A stretch of 64,000 bases of DNA from Strigamia acuminata (Eukaryota; Arthropoda; Chilopoda; Geophilomorpha; Linotaeniidae), in contig OX442314.1 of NCBI GenBank assembly GCA_949358305.1, positions 25,723,060 to 25,787,059 of the forward strand. The letters are read 5' to 3'. Under the pieces are notes generated by a model. That model did not search any database. It saw nothing but the letters and a program-made list of their open reading frames with translations, and had not been told where the DNA came from. Positions 44,101-56,100 of the stretch are shown piece by piece (the stretch's first letter is position 1; every line of letters begins with the position of its first letter). A program made the position numbers and the translations under genes.

Positions 44101-47100
44101 ATAAAGAGTATTTCTTAATCAAATGCTTCAAAAAATATTTATTAAGGTTATAAAACTTTCAATTATTAATAATAACTCCAATCTCTCTTTACAGGTGGAC
44201 TTACAACTGTATCAAGAAAAACGATAACTTAAACTAACATCAAAACTCTTGTATCAAACAAATGATTAATAAAATTTAACAATTATTTTCACAAAACTTA
44301 ACTTCTCACTGGAAATGTAATGATTTGCAAAATAACACTTTACACGTTAAAATTCAAGTATTAAAATTAGTATTTTTATAAACAAACTCACATTGACTCG
44401 TAATCAAATTTTAGCAAAATTGTTAATTTAAATATTAAAGATCTTTGAAATATCCACACAAAAAAAAACGGCATAAAATACACCTGAACCTGACTAAATC
44501 TTTGTTTCATCCCGGGTCAAGTAATGGAGATGGAGAAAATGGACTCGTTACTTCTGGTCTTGCCTTAAAGGGGAGAATGTCGGGAAAGTAACGGATCCCG
44601 ACATCGTTGACGCTTTTCTAGTCCAACTCTTCATCCTCAATAAATCCGTCCATGGATGTAACAACTTCCGAGACGGCTGCGGGTGGAGAATTAAGTCGAA
44701 TAGCTACCAATTCCGGTACTACATCTGGCTCAACGTCATGGATCAGTGGATCCAGGAGCATTCTGTGTTGTTCCTCGGTGAATACTTCCAGGGGATCCGG
44801 CCCTCCTAACGGAATAGTGTTAGCGCTGGTTGGCTCAGAAAAAACCAAGTGATGGTCGGGTAAGCCAGAGTGCCATCCCTCACGAATCAACGGGTGTGCT
44901 GCTGCTGAGACCTGTTGCAAAATCTTACACCAAATAAAAGAGCGAGTTTGAAAAGACTCCGGCCGGGATGGATGAAAAATCCATTGGATCACGGCCAGTG
45001 GCACGCTTAAATCTGGAATTCGGTCGTTCGAAATCGACACGCTAATACGCTTAGCTGCTTCCAACAAAATTGGGAAATAATGTTCCACTTCCGCCTTAGT
45101 TTGCTCCGTGAGCGACATGTTTGGTCTTGGCATGTATGGGTGAACCAGTAAAATGACCGGTTCAGCAGCGTCGCTTACTTCGGGGAGCGGAATAGTCGCT
45201 ACAATCATGTTGTTAGTCGATGTTCCCTCTGGAGAAGCGGCGGTTTGCAGACCAGAATCGGAGGCAACCGGCGGAGAATCAGACGCAACAACTGACATTG
45301 GTTCGTTTTCCGCCGAGACGACTGAAGTTCCATCAATCGCAGGGGTGGGGGTTTCCGGCTCGCGTTGTGGCTCCGTAAATCCTCCTCGTGGAGTCGAGGT
45401 GCTGGACATTTGTGCCGGGTCTACATAAATAGCCTGCTCCGGGCCCTGGTGGATGAGGCCACATTCGCGACACATCGCCCAATTGCGTGCTGTCGGCGTA
45501 CTTAGCCCCTTGACGATAAATGGAAGAATTTCTTCATTCCACATGCTGGATATGGCAACGCGTTTACCACCGTGACAGTTCACACAGACCACGGCGTGAA
45601 TGCCGGATAACAAGGACGACAACCATCCGCATCCTGCGCACAATGGGCAGAACATCAGTTTCGACTTCGGCATGATGTTGGTTCCCAAGGCGGCAGCTTC
45701 CATGTCGCGAAATACATGTTCTCGCCGTTGCTTCCGATAAATCGGTAAGTTGAGCTCCGATAATGAGCGAGCTTGCGATGTTGGGCGGGTCAACGCCTCG
45801 GATGAAGATGCCAACGTGGACTTGGTGGGTCCTTTGGACTTGCCGGTTTTTCCTCGACTAGCGGTATCGCGAGGATTTCGTGGTCGAGCAAATGGTCTGC
45901 TGGTAGTCTGGGGCGGAGCTTCCTCATAAGATTCTTCTTCTTGTGAGAAGTCATCTTGGCGTCGTCTCCTTGAAGCAGAACGGGAGTATTGTGACGAGTC
46001 GTCAGAAAAATCCCAATTCGGAGTCTCGTGAGGCGTATCATAGGTTACGACGCGCTGACTAGCTTGACGGCCTCTGGAAGGACGCGAGTCGTTCGGACTA
46101 ACGCCCATGGCGCTCCTAATTCGTGGCGGTACGAGATCCGGGTTATCACGGGCCCAGTTGGCGACGAGCTCGGGGTCAGAGGAGGGATTAACAAAGCGAT
46201 AATCCGGTTCTTCAGACTCTTCTGGATCCCAATGCACGTACTGTCGCTTGCTAGCACGACCTCGGCGACTCATTGCATCTTCAAAAAATATAAATTTTAT
46301 TTGAGAACACGAATCAAACTGTCGGTAATTAATTTAATTTCAAATTAAATTAATTGTCGACCAACAACTGGATTAATTTCGCAATTAAATTCTTAAGTTC
46401 CTTTTGTTAGCGGGTTTCCTTCATTTGTCGAATAATTATTAACATTAATAATTATTCTTGACTTGGTAGATAATTTCATCTTATCCTTTAAAACAATATC
46501 GTTGAAAAACTATTCAAATTAGTGTTTATTAAATAAGATAAACCTAATTTTTACATCTAAACGACATAATAACTAAACAACCTGTCAAAATATTAAAAAA
46601 TATTTTTGCAGTATTTTTAGTATCTGACAATATACATGATTTTTAACTGTACGAATAACTCTATAATTCGTCCGAGTAAAAATCTATCACCGACATCTGG
46701 TGGCGTTCGTTAGTATCATACACGTGACTTGTTAACACATGTATGCTCACCAATTTCAAAGGAATTTAAGCGATATTTTTTATCTTTTATAAAATAAACA
46801 CTTACTAACTAGGTGCAGTCCTAACAGGGTATATTTGGCTAGTTTAACGTCTAGCTTCGCGTATTTGCGAGGGCTGCTCGGTTCCGGCGACGTTGGCCGA
46901 TAAAGACGTTGTGCGGCACGTGCAAATTCTAAGTCTGCCGTAATGGACGCTTAACCAAAATAAATGTTGTCAATTAATGTCAAAATATTATAAATTTTGA
47001 CAAATATTGCTTAAATATTTACCGGGAATTCACTTAGTGAGTTCGTGAAAGGCTTACTCGCGATTTGTCCACGAGATGGTTTCGATAATCAGCGTCGTGT

Positions 47101-50100
47101 CGATAATTTCTGAATTTGAACTGATATTCGTCAAATGAAAAAATCAGTAAAATAAACGATAAGTGTTCAAAATCATCTAGATTTTAACTCACTAAAATTC
47201 AGCGAAAATCCGTTAAAGCGTCGAAAAGTCGAGAATAATCCTTGATTTCAGTCCAGTACAAAACTTGGCGAACAAGTGAGTGATAATCTCAAACCAGGGG
47301 TTAAGGGGAGTTTCGAGGAGTAATTTGATTGGTTTGTAATTACTCATCTCGAAGTTTCTATTAACCCAAAGGGGGAAAACATAGTTTCAAGTAAATGTTT
47401 ACACGTAGATTAATTTAAATACAATCGGCCGTGTAAAAATAACTCAAACATTTGTTAAATTTTATCTACATTGGTGAAATGTTTTTATTAATAAAATTTA
47501 ACAATCCTTCGTGAATATGATTGGAAATATTTATTTAAAAAATAAAATATTTTCAATATATTGTGTCCTAACCCAACTTGACTTGTGTTAAACAATTTAT
47601 GAGTTGTACAAAATCGGTCACGTATTTTGTGTTCGGCTTGGGTCTACGTTTAGACTGTCGAACGGGAGATGGAAATCTTTTCCTCTTTTTAGACGGATTT
47701 TGAGGAGTTTCGTCCTCTTTAGAAGAAATCTGAGAAGTTTCCTCCTCTTTCTCTTCAACTAAATCCCCTGTTTCTATGGACACAGGTTCATTTATTAATT
47801 CTGAAGAATTAATAACCTGACCTGCCATCCAATCTGGAGTCGGGTGTGACTCGTTGGTACCGACTTTCTGATCTAATGTCCATTCCTCAATCGGGTAACT
47901 TGGGATATAAGGCATTAAATCCTGTATGTTGATCGCTTTTGCTTTTGAATTGTCGGAGAGCTTCCGTAGCGTGTAGGAACCTCCGCCGAGAATAGCCGTA
48001 ATTTCCCAAGGTCCATCACGTTTCTCAGCGAATCCTGCCGAAATCCCTTTATCTTTATTTGATAAAATATGTGTGGCTTTCCACACGAGATCTCCTTTGG
48101 CAAATTGACAAATATAATATTTGTCTTTATGTAGTCGATCATGCTTTTCGTAATTCGATTGAATTTTCCGATGCATTTCGCTGTGTGCACGTCTAATTAC
48201 GTCTAAAATACTATAGACATAAGCTTCGGGGTTCTCTTTGTCGAATTTGATGGCGTGTTTAGTAATACGCGGGTCAAATGGCAAAGGAACGATTCTTCCT
48301 GTATTAAGAATCATCGGAGAACAATTTGTTGCCTCGGACTTAGCGGTGCGCATCGCAAAGGCAAAAGAATTTAAATATTTTGGCCAGTGAGAGTGAATGT
48401 CTGAGTATAAAGCTAACATCATTTTTAAAGTCCTGTTAGCCCGCTCTGTAATATTAGCGGCAGCGTGATATGGGCTAATGTGAGCAATATCTACGTGATT
48501 TTTTCGACAAAAATCATTAAATATTGTTGACACGAATTGTTTGCCGTTGTCGGAGATTATCTTTTTTGGATATCCCCAACGGTGGAAAACTTCGCTCATC
48601 TTATTAACAATGCATTCACTTGATGCAGTTGCTAGTGGGAAGACTTCAATCCATTTTGTACAATTATCAATGATTACTAAAATCCATTTTAATTGTGAAC
48701 GACCAGCTGGCTTTGGTCCCATCAGGTCAATGCTTATTGTCTCCCATGGGTTGGTCATGTTGTGGGGTGTATAGCTTGCCCGATGCTTTTGGTGTTGACT
48801 AGGTTTGTATTGTTGGCAATGAGTGCAACTGCGAACGTAGTTTCGAGTGTCTTTGCTCATTCTAGGCCAGAAATACATCTTCTTTGCTCTATCTAGGGTT
48901 TTACTCATGCCAGCGTGTCCTGTAAGTGGGTGGCCATGGCATGCGAATAATGCACGTCTCACAAGAGAGCGTGGAATTACCGCCTTAAACCCGTTGCCGG
49001 AGTCGTTTAACTCCTCCTCATCGGTCGGAGCAAAATAAATTAGCATAACACCTTTATTTTCTTCCGGTTCGTCGAGAGTGTAGCCACGAATCGCATTTAA
49101 CCAATGTTTATCCGTGATACGATTTTTTAATTTTTCGTCTCCTTTTAGGTAAACAAGGATTTTACTACATGCTGGATCTTTAAGCTGCGCTTCGATAATT
49201 TCGTCTCGCGTCGGCGGAACTACTTTTAGGATATCTGTTAGCGCAGTGTGTACATTTTCGTGATTACAATTGTGGACATCTATATGTCTGCAATTTTCTC
49301 TCGTACATCCTTCTTCCTCCCCCTTTTCTCCAGAATCATGAAATCTAACTGGATTATATGATTCTGAGAAAAAATCCAAACTAAGGCCAACATTTGTGAG
49401 AAAATGTTTGCGCTCAGTCTCCGTCACTTGTAAAGATGCACACCTGTTTCCATTCCAAGTTGGATAGAAATGGGTGATCTCCTCTGGTTCGATATAATCA
49501 TAATCCGGAGTGTCTAGTGCAGACAGTGGAGCGCGTGATAATGCGTCCGCTACTTGGTTCATTGCACCGCGTCTAAAAATAATTTTAAACGCGCCACATT
49601 GTATTTTGACGGCCCAACGACCAAACCTTCCCGATGGTTCCGGCGTACTCATCAACCAGCTAAGGGCCTTAGCATCGGACTCGAGAGTGAAAGTCGTGTA
49701 TTCAATATAAGGGCGAAATCTTTCGATTGCCCATACAACGGCCAAACACTCCAATTCCGGCGTAGAATACCTTACTTCGGCCCCGTGTAACACTCGACTG
49801 GCGTACGCGACTGCTTTTGGGACCATAATTAATTTCTGTTTCTTTTCACAGAATAATTCTACGTCTTGACAGAGTACTGCACCTAAACCTGAATGAGAAG
49901 CATCTGTCAAAATGACAAAAGGCTTATTCATATCTGGCATGTGGAGAAGGGCTTGGTCCTTGTCACACAAAATATCTTTGATAGTTTCGAATGCAGTTGT
50001 TTGTGGATCATCCCACACAAACTTTGCTTGATCATGCATAATATTGGTCAATGGACGAGCAATATTTGCGATGTTAGGAATAAATTTTCGGAAAAAATTC

Positions 50101-53100
50101 GCAAGTCCTACAAATCTCTGAATGTCTTTAGAACAAGTCGGTTTGGGAAAATTCCTTACAGCCGAGACTTTGTCCGGGTCTGGAAGAAGAGATCCCTCGG
50201 AAATTAAATGGCCTAAAAATCGTAATGATGTTCGACCAAATTTTGACTTGTCTTTATTGATAGTTAGATTTGCGGCATCTAACTTCTCAAGTACGTCTTT
50301 AATATGTAATAAATGATTTTCCCATGTGTCGGAAAAAATAATTATATCGTCTAAGTAGACCAGAGCGTGTTTATATAAAGAGTCACCCAATACGGTAGTC
50401 ATGAGGTGTTGAAAAGAGCTAGGTGCATTACAAAGACCAAATGGCAGTCTCTTGAATTGAAATTTGCCTTTTGGAGTGTAAAAAGCAGTTTTGCTCTTAT
50501 CCTCCTCCTCCATTTCCATTTGATGATAACCTTTAGTTAAATCAATGGATGTAAAGTACTTGGCCTGATTAGTATGGTGAATTAATAGGTCAATACTTGG
50601 CATTTGAATTGCATCAACTTCTGTGATCGCATTCAACCAGCGGTAGTCGATACATAATCGATACTTCCCGCCGGGTTTAGCCACTATGACGGGGTGACTT
50701 ATATAAGGGCCAGTGGCAGGTTCGATTAACCCATCAGCCTCTAACTCCTCGACCAATTCCGTCATAATGGCCTTCTTGGCTGGATTGTACATTCTATATG
50801 GCTGGTGTTTCCAAGTAGCACCAGGTTTAAACTTGATGCTGTGCTTGGCCACCTTCGTACAGCCCAATTGATCTCGAAATACGTTTTTTAATTGCAAAAG
50901 AACGTTTACGAGTAACCGTTTTTCTTCCGCCGAGCTGTTGCAGCCTTCGACGAGTTTTTCTGCCCAATCAGGTGAAGTGGGAGTTCCTTCACCTTGGAGA
51001 CCCAAAGTCCTAATGCTTGCTAAACAACAGTTAAGTTCAGTGGTCTCGTATGGCGCTGTCCATCCGGGCATGTCATCACAGGTGAACACAGCCCGTCGAG
51101 GATTAGGGTTTATCCCCGTTCTACGCATAAAATTGTGACCCAAAATCAACCCACATACATTCTTGTGTAGAATTATGAAGGTCATAGGTGTAACTCTCCT
51201 TTTATCGGCCCATTTGACACAAAGACAAACTTGACCGATAGGTCGGTGATCTATTCCGACCGCGCAGACACGCATTCCGCGGGGACATTCTTGTATGAAT
51301 TCCACCGGAATTTCTGTGTTTGAAAGGAGTTGTACTCCAATAAAACATTGGGTGGCTCCAGAGTCCATTAGTGCGTTGTAATCTAAACCTCCAATTTGGA
51401 CATTCATACGCGGATCATCTTTGCCACCATTAATTAATTTGCTATTGCAAAGTTTGCCAAGAAATATTTTTCGTTCTTTCTTGTTCCATTTTTCAAGTTT
51501 AAGAATTTTCCTTAACTTGAAAACTTTGGGTACAAGCGGTTTCTTTGGCGCATTCCAACTTCCACTGAAAATACTCAAATTTTCTAGTTGGTCTGTCATG
51601 ATTTTTAAATTCTCATCGACACCACCAGTGGAACTACTAGCTTTCCGACAGACAGGCACTGCTTCGTAAGAAATGACCAACGATGGTGGTTTATTCTTCG
51701 AATCATCGACATAAGGTACTGTGAGATGACTAGGCTTATGTCTTATTTTAATTTCTTTTTTATGAAAAAATAAATCATTTGAAAATTCCGAGAGAGGAAA
51801 CAACTCGTTAGGCGGGGGTTGGGCAACTTGAACAACCCCCTGAATCAGTTTTTTGTCTCATCGGGAGTGACTGACTCAGTGGCTGCTGGTAAATGCTTAA
51901 TTAACAGGTCAACCATGTTTTTCTGGAAGTCAGTAAATTTGGAGTCTAAAGTTTCTGACGTAACCCAATTTTGTTTGGGTCGTTTAAACTCGGGGTTGGG
52001 AGCAGAGTGGTTAAATCTTTTATTTGTATTTAACGAGTCTGATTTCCCTGCTAATTTTTTGGCAAGAGCGGGACATTCTCTTTTAAAATGTCCAGGCTCG
52101 TGACAGAAAAAGCATTTTCCAGTAGTTTTTTCATACTGGGCGGCAAATAATCGCTCCATTGAACCATCGTCAGTTGAGTCGTCATTTTCCGACTCGTCTT
52201 CATCTTCAACTTCATCTTGTGTTTGCGTTAAACGTAGTGAGGTTTTGGGTGGAAAAATCTTAGATTTTTCGTGAAGTTTGGGAGTAGGATGATTCTCTCG
52301 ATTATCGTACTCCAATTTGGCTGCAAGTTGAGAACTTTCAAACTTAGAGCGATTTGCTCCTACATATTGTAGAATGTCATCTACTGTAAAGTTACCATAC
52401 ATTCCTTGTGTACATAACGCCGTGAAACTTTCTTGAGTTAGATTGTCGAATAATTGCGCACGTCCAGTTTTATCACCTGGCGGCACTTCACCTTGTTCTT
52501 GCGTATAACGCAGAAGAAAACTATAAAGTGATTCGTCGGTTCGTTGTTTTACATTAAGAAGTCGCCTTTCTCTTGTAAGTGGAACGAGGTCGAAACAATC
52601 GAGAAAAGAGGCTTCGAAAGTTCGCCAACTGTTAAAAGTATGGCGTTGCTTATGGAACCAACGTTGTGCATGGCCTAATAGTCGTCCAGGTACAGCAGTG
52701 TGTACCATGTCGTCTAAAGGAATGCCTTTCCCGAGTGCGACAGCTTTGACGATTTCAAGGAATCGCGCAACCTCTGTCTGTTTCCCGTCAAAAATAGGAA
52801 TCTCGATTCCTTTTCCAAAATTCTGACTGGGATTACTCGGGCTTCGAATCTGACCAACCAAACCCTGAATAATTTGTTTTACGTTTTCGTCTGACAAATT
52901 AGAAGCAGAGTTCGAATTGGGTGTAGACCGACTTTCTTGGTCTCTGAGTGGCGGATTTGGTTCTTCTCGAAAATTTTGGCGTCTATTAGGTGGCGGAGGA
53001 GAACGAGAATTATTACGTCGGTGGAAATTATTGTTATAATTTCCCCCTCCACCAGCGTGAGATTCGTCACTACTCGAGTTAGGATCGGAGTCACGAGGGT

Positions 53101-56100
53101 CACCAGGAGCTCTGGGAAATCGTTGATTTCTCGGCGGAGCTCGTCCACCCTGAGAGCGGGAATTTCTATAATTCCTAAAATCCCCATCAGATTGGGTGTG
53201 AGATTGAAAATTTTGATAATTTTCATTTCTCCCCCTTGGTAGGACCGACAGATTAGTTCGAGGCTGTGGAACTCGAAAAGAATCATTCAAATTCCCAGTG
53301 GGAGCGGGTAAATTATTATTTACTGCCGTCGCACTTGGCAAATTTCGGGAAATTGGCGCAGAAATATTTCCTTGTCCGGAATTTCCCATTCTTTCGGCCG
53401 AATTCGATCGCCAAGAACTAGCTGGTAACTGAATCGAAGGTTGAACGGATAATGAAGAATTTAACTGCCCATTGTCGTCACGAGCAACATTCATTCGCCA
53501 TCCAGGTAATTGCTGGTAGCGATATGTGGCCGGTGAACGAGGGCCAGTTCGATCTACAGAAACACTTCGTTCGTTGGTTACAACTACATCGGGAGTAATT
53601 ACACGATTTCTCTCGTGATGATTATTCGCCGTGTATTGTTGAGCTTCACACAGAGAGGAAAACTGCGTCACTTCCAATTGGTAATGGCGACAGTAAACCT
53701 CTAAATCATGCGGGACGGATAGTGGATCCGTTTGAGAACTACCTGGGTTGGAAACGTCTCTAGGAACATTTTCTTCCCCCTGGCTTTCTAAATCAGACTC
53801 TACAATTGCTCTTGGTGTTTCACACATACCACCACGTCGTCGTGCTCCACGATCTCCTCGTGTTCCACGAACTCTTACAGGTCTACGGGCCATAATACTC
53901 AAAGAAATACACGTACAAAAAAAAAAAAATAAAATTTAACTGAACTAGCGTAAATGTAACACGCTTAATATTAAACTAAGAAATAATTTGAAAAAATACA
54001 ACCTTAGCTGCTAAAACTGAAGTGGCTTCGGGAAAAAACTGTCCTGTTGCGTGGTCAAGAATGGTCCAAACGGGCACTGGTCACAAAGGCACAACTGGAT
54101 GGTCGCACTGTCGAAAAGCAAGTGTGGCTGAATATTGGTTGTCAAACTAGCTTCCGGAAAATCTCCTTTGTCAAGACAGTCTGCTGCGATTGGTGATGTT
54201 GAAAAATTTCTGATAATTTCTAACCCGAAATTCTCAACAATGTCACATCTGGATGACCTACTCCGAGCTGCATCGTGAGTGGCTCTCTTTGGCACATTCT
54301 TTACCTTGTCAGGGATTAAAAAATCATAATTCCTAACATTGACAGAACAATAGAAAACTAGTCAAGTTTTTAACCAGTAACATAAAATATTTTAACTTTT
54401 TATTTTTTAGTCAGCAGAATTTCTAGTCAAATTCGTTTTTGATCGAAATTCAAGGTTTCGCAATTTTTCAGAATATAGCCGAATATTCTGGGAAAATCAA
54501 AATAGATTTTTTCGTAAGAGATTCGGAATTATAATGAGTTTTCAAAATAATCCAAAAATTCGACTCCAAATATTTCCAAAAGATAATGAGAATTTTTTGA
54601 AAACAAATGAATATTTCACAGTAAATTTATAGAGAAAAATCGGAAATTTTCTAATTATAATATCTACATAAAATAATCAAAAAATTCATTTTTCAATTTT
54701 ACACTTGATCACAGAGTTCACTTCAATAAAATGCAACCTATCTCGGTAGAACCTCCACGTGTGACGATTACCTTCTGGAGATAGCAATTGCTAAACTAAA
54801 GTGTGAACTATCCGTGTGAAAATGTAAAATATGCAAACCTGATGTTTTCTCAAAACATATAACATTTATTCCGGTTTGAACCTTATATAAATACTATGCC
54901 TACAAGTGGCTAAAATGACGATAAGTTAAACTATACAGTTATTTGGCAAAAGCCCTGAAATAATATCATTTGAAGGCTTCAGTCATGCAATAAGAATTTG
55001 TAACGGTCTTATTGCTGTGACGTAAAAGATGTCATCTATGAATGGCTTTGGCTTCTAAATGGTCCGGGGTTTGGTTCTAAAAGGCGTGTAAATGGTTAGG
55101 CTGGGTGGGTTATATCCGAGAGGTGCGGTTGACTTTTCTGTATCGTCACACACATCGCATCGCAGATAATTATTGAAATCAATAATTATTGCGAGATGTA
55201 ACAATGTGAGAATAAATATTCATATTAATTCTATGGAATTGATCATGATATTTTATAGTCACAAACTTAACTAAAACTATGAAAATAAGTAAAATATATT
55301 AAAATAGCGCCGAGCTATTTTTGCCCCGAGTGCAATCAACATCTAAGTTAGACTTAAATGTTCCGTCAAACCAATAACGAATTGAATCGAAATATCTCGC
55401 AGGAAAGGTTATCCATCGCCGGGAAATTACTCCACTCGGTCCTGGCTGGCGGGAGAGTAACCGGGAAATTACTCCGCGTCGATCACTCTGATAATGCGTC
55501 TGTGAAATATAAATACTCCACTCTAGATTCTACATTACCAATGCGTCTGTGAATTTTACTCCACTCTAGATTCTGCACTCTACAACGGAATGTTGGCATG
55601 AAGCTGGAGGGAGTGCGTCTGTGGGTTGTACCCCACTCTAGATACTACACTTAAATGTGTCTGTGAATCTCTCCACTCTAGTTACTACATTTCTACAACG
55701 GAATGTTGGCATGAAGAGGCGGGCAGTGTGTCTGTGAGTCTTCTACCCACTCTAGATACTTACACTAAATACAAAGTATTTCTACAACGGATTGTCGGAA
55801 CGCAGAGAAGTATAATATGTGCTCAAGTAATATCAGTATCAAACAAAAACAGAACAAGAGCGAGCTATATCCGTTTTGCAGGGGGATATATACTCGGTGA
55901 GGAGAATAGCTGTTCAGTGATCCAATGGGATCACTGGGCAGTCAAATCCATCCAATCCCAGATCATAGGAAGTGGATACTCAGGACATAGTCTTCTACTA
56001 GGTCCACTACAGGAACTGGATACGCAGGACACATTTTGGATTAAGTCCCTTTGACTATAATCCAAAAGGAGTCCAACTCACAGTGGGTGATGGGGGGTGA

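Noticed and set aside
44618-46273. Third ORF as an envelope gene of an errantivirus-like element
   Set aside because: No signal peptide, membrane segment, furin site or fusion peptide is visible; composition is Ser/Arg-rich with cysteine clusters.
54011-54295. 94-codon frame in the leader of the 14-kb element
   Set aside because: No recognisable domain and it lies upstream of Gag in a region expected to be untranslated; likely chance.
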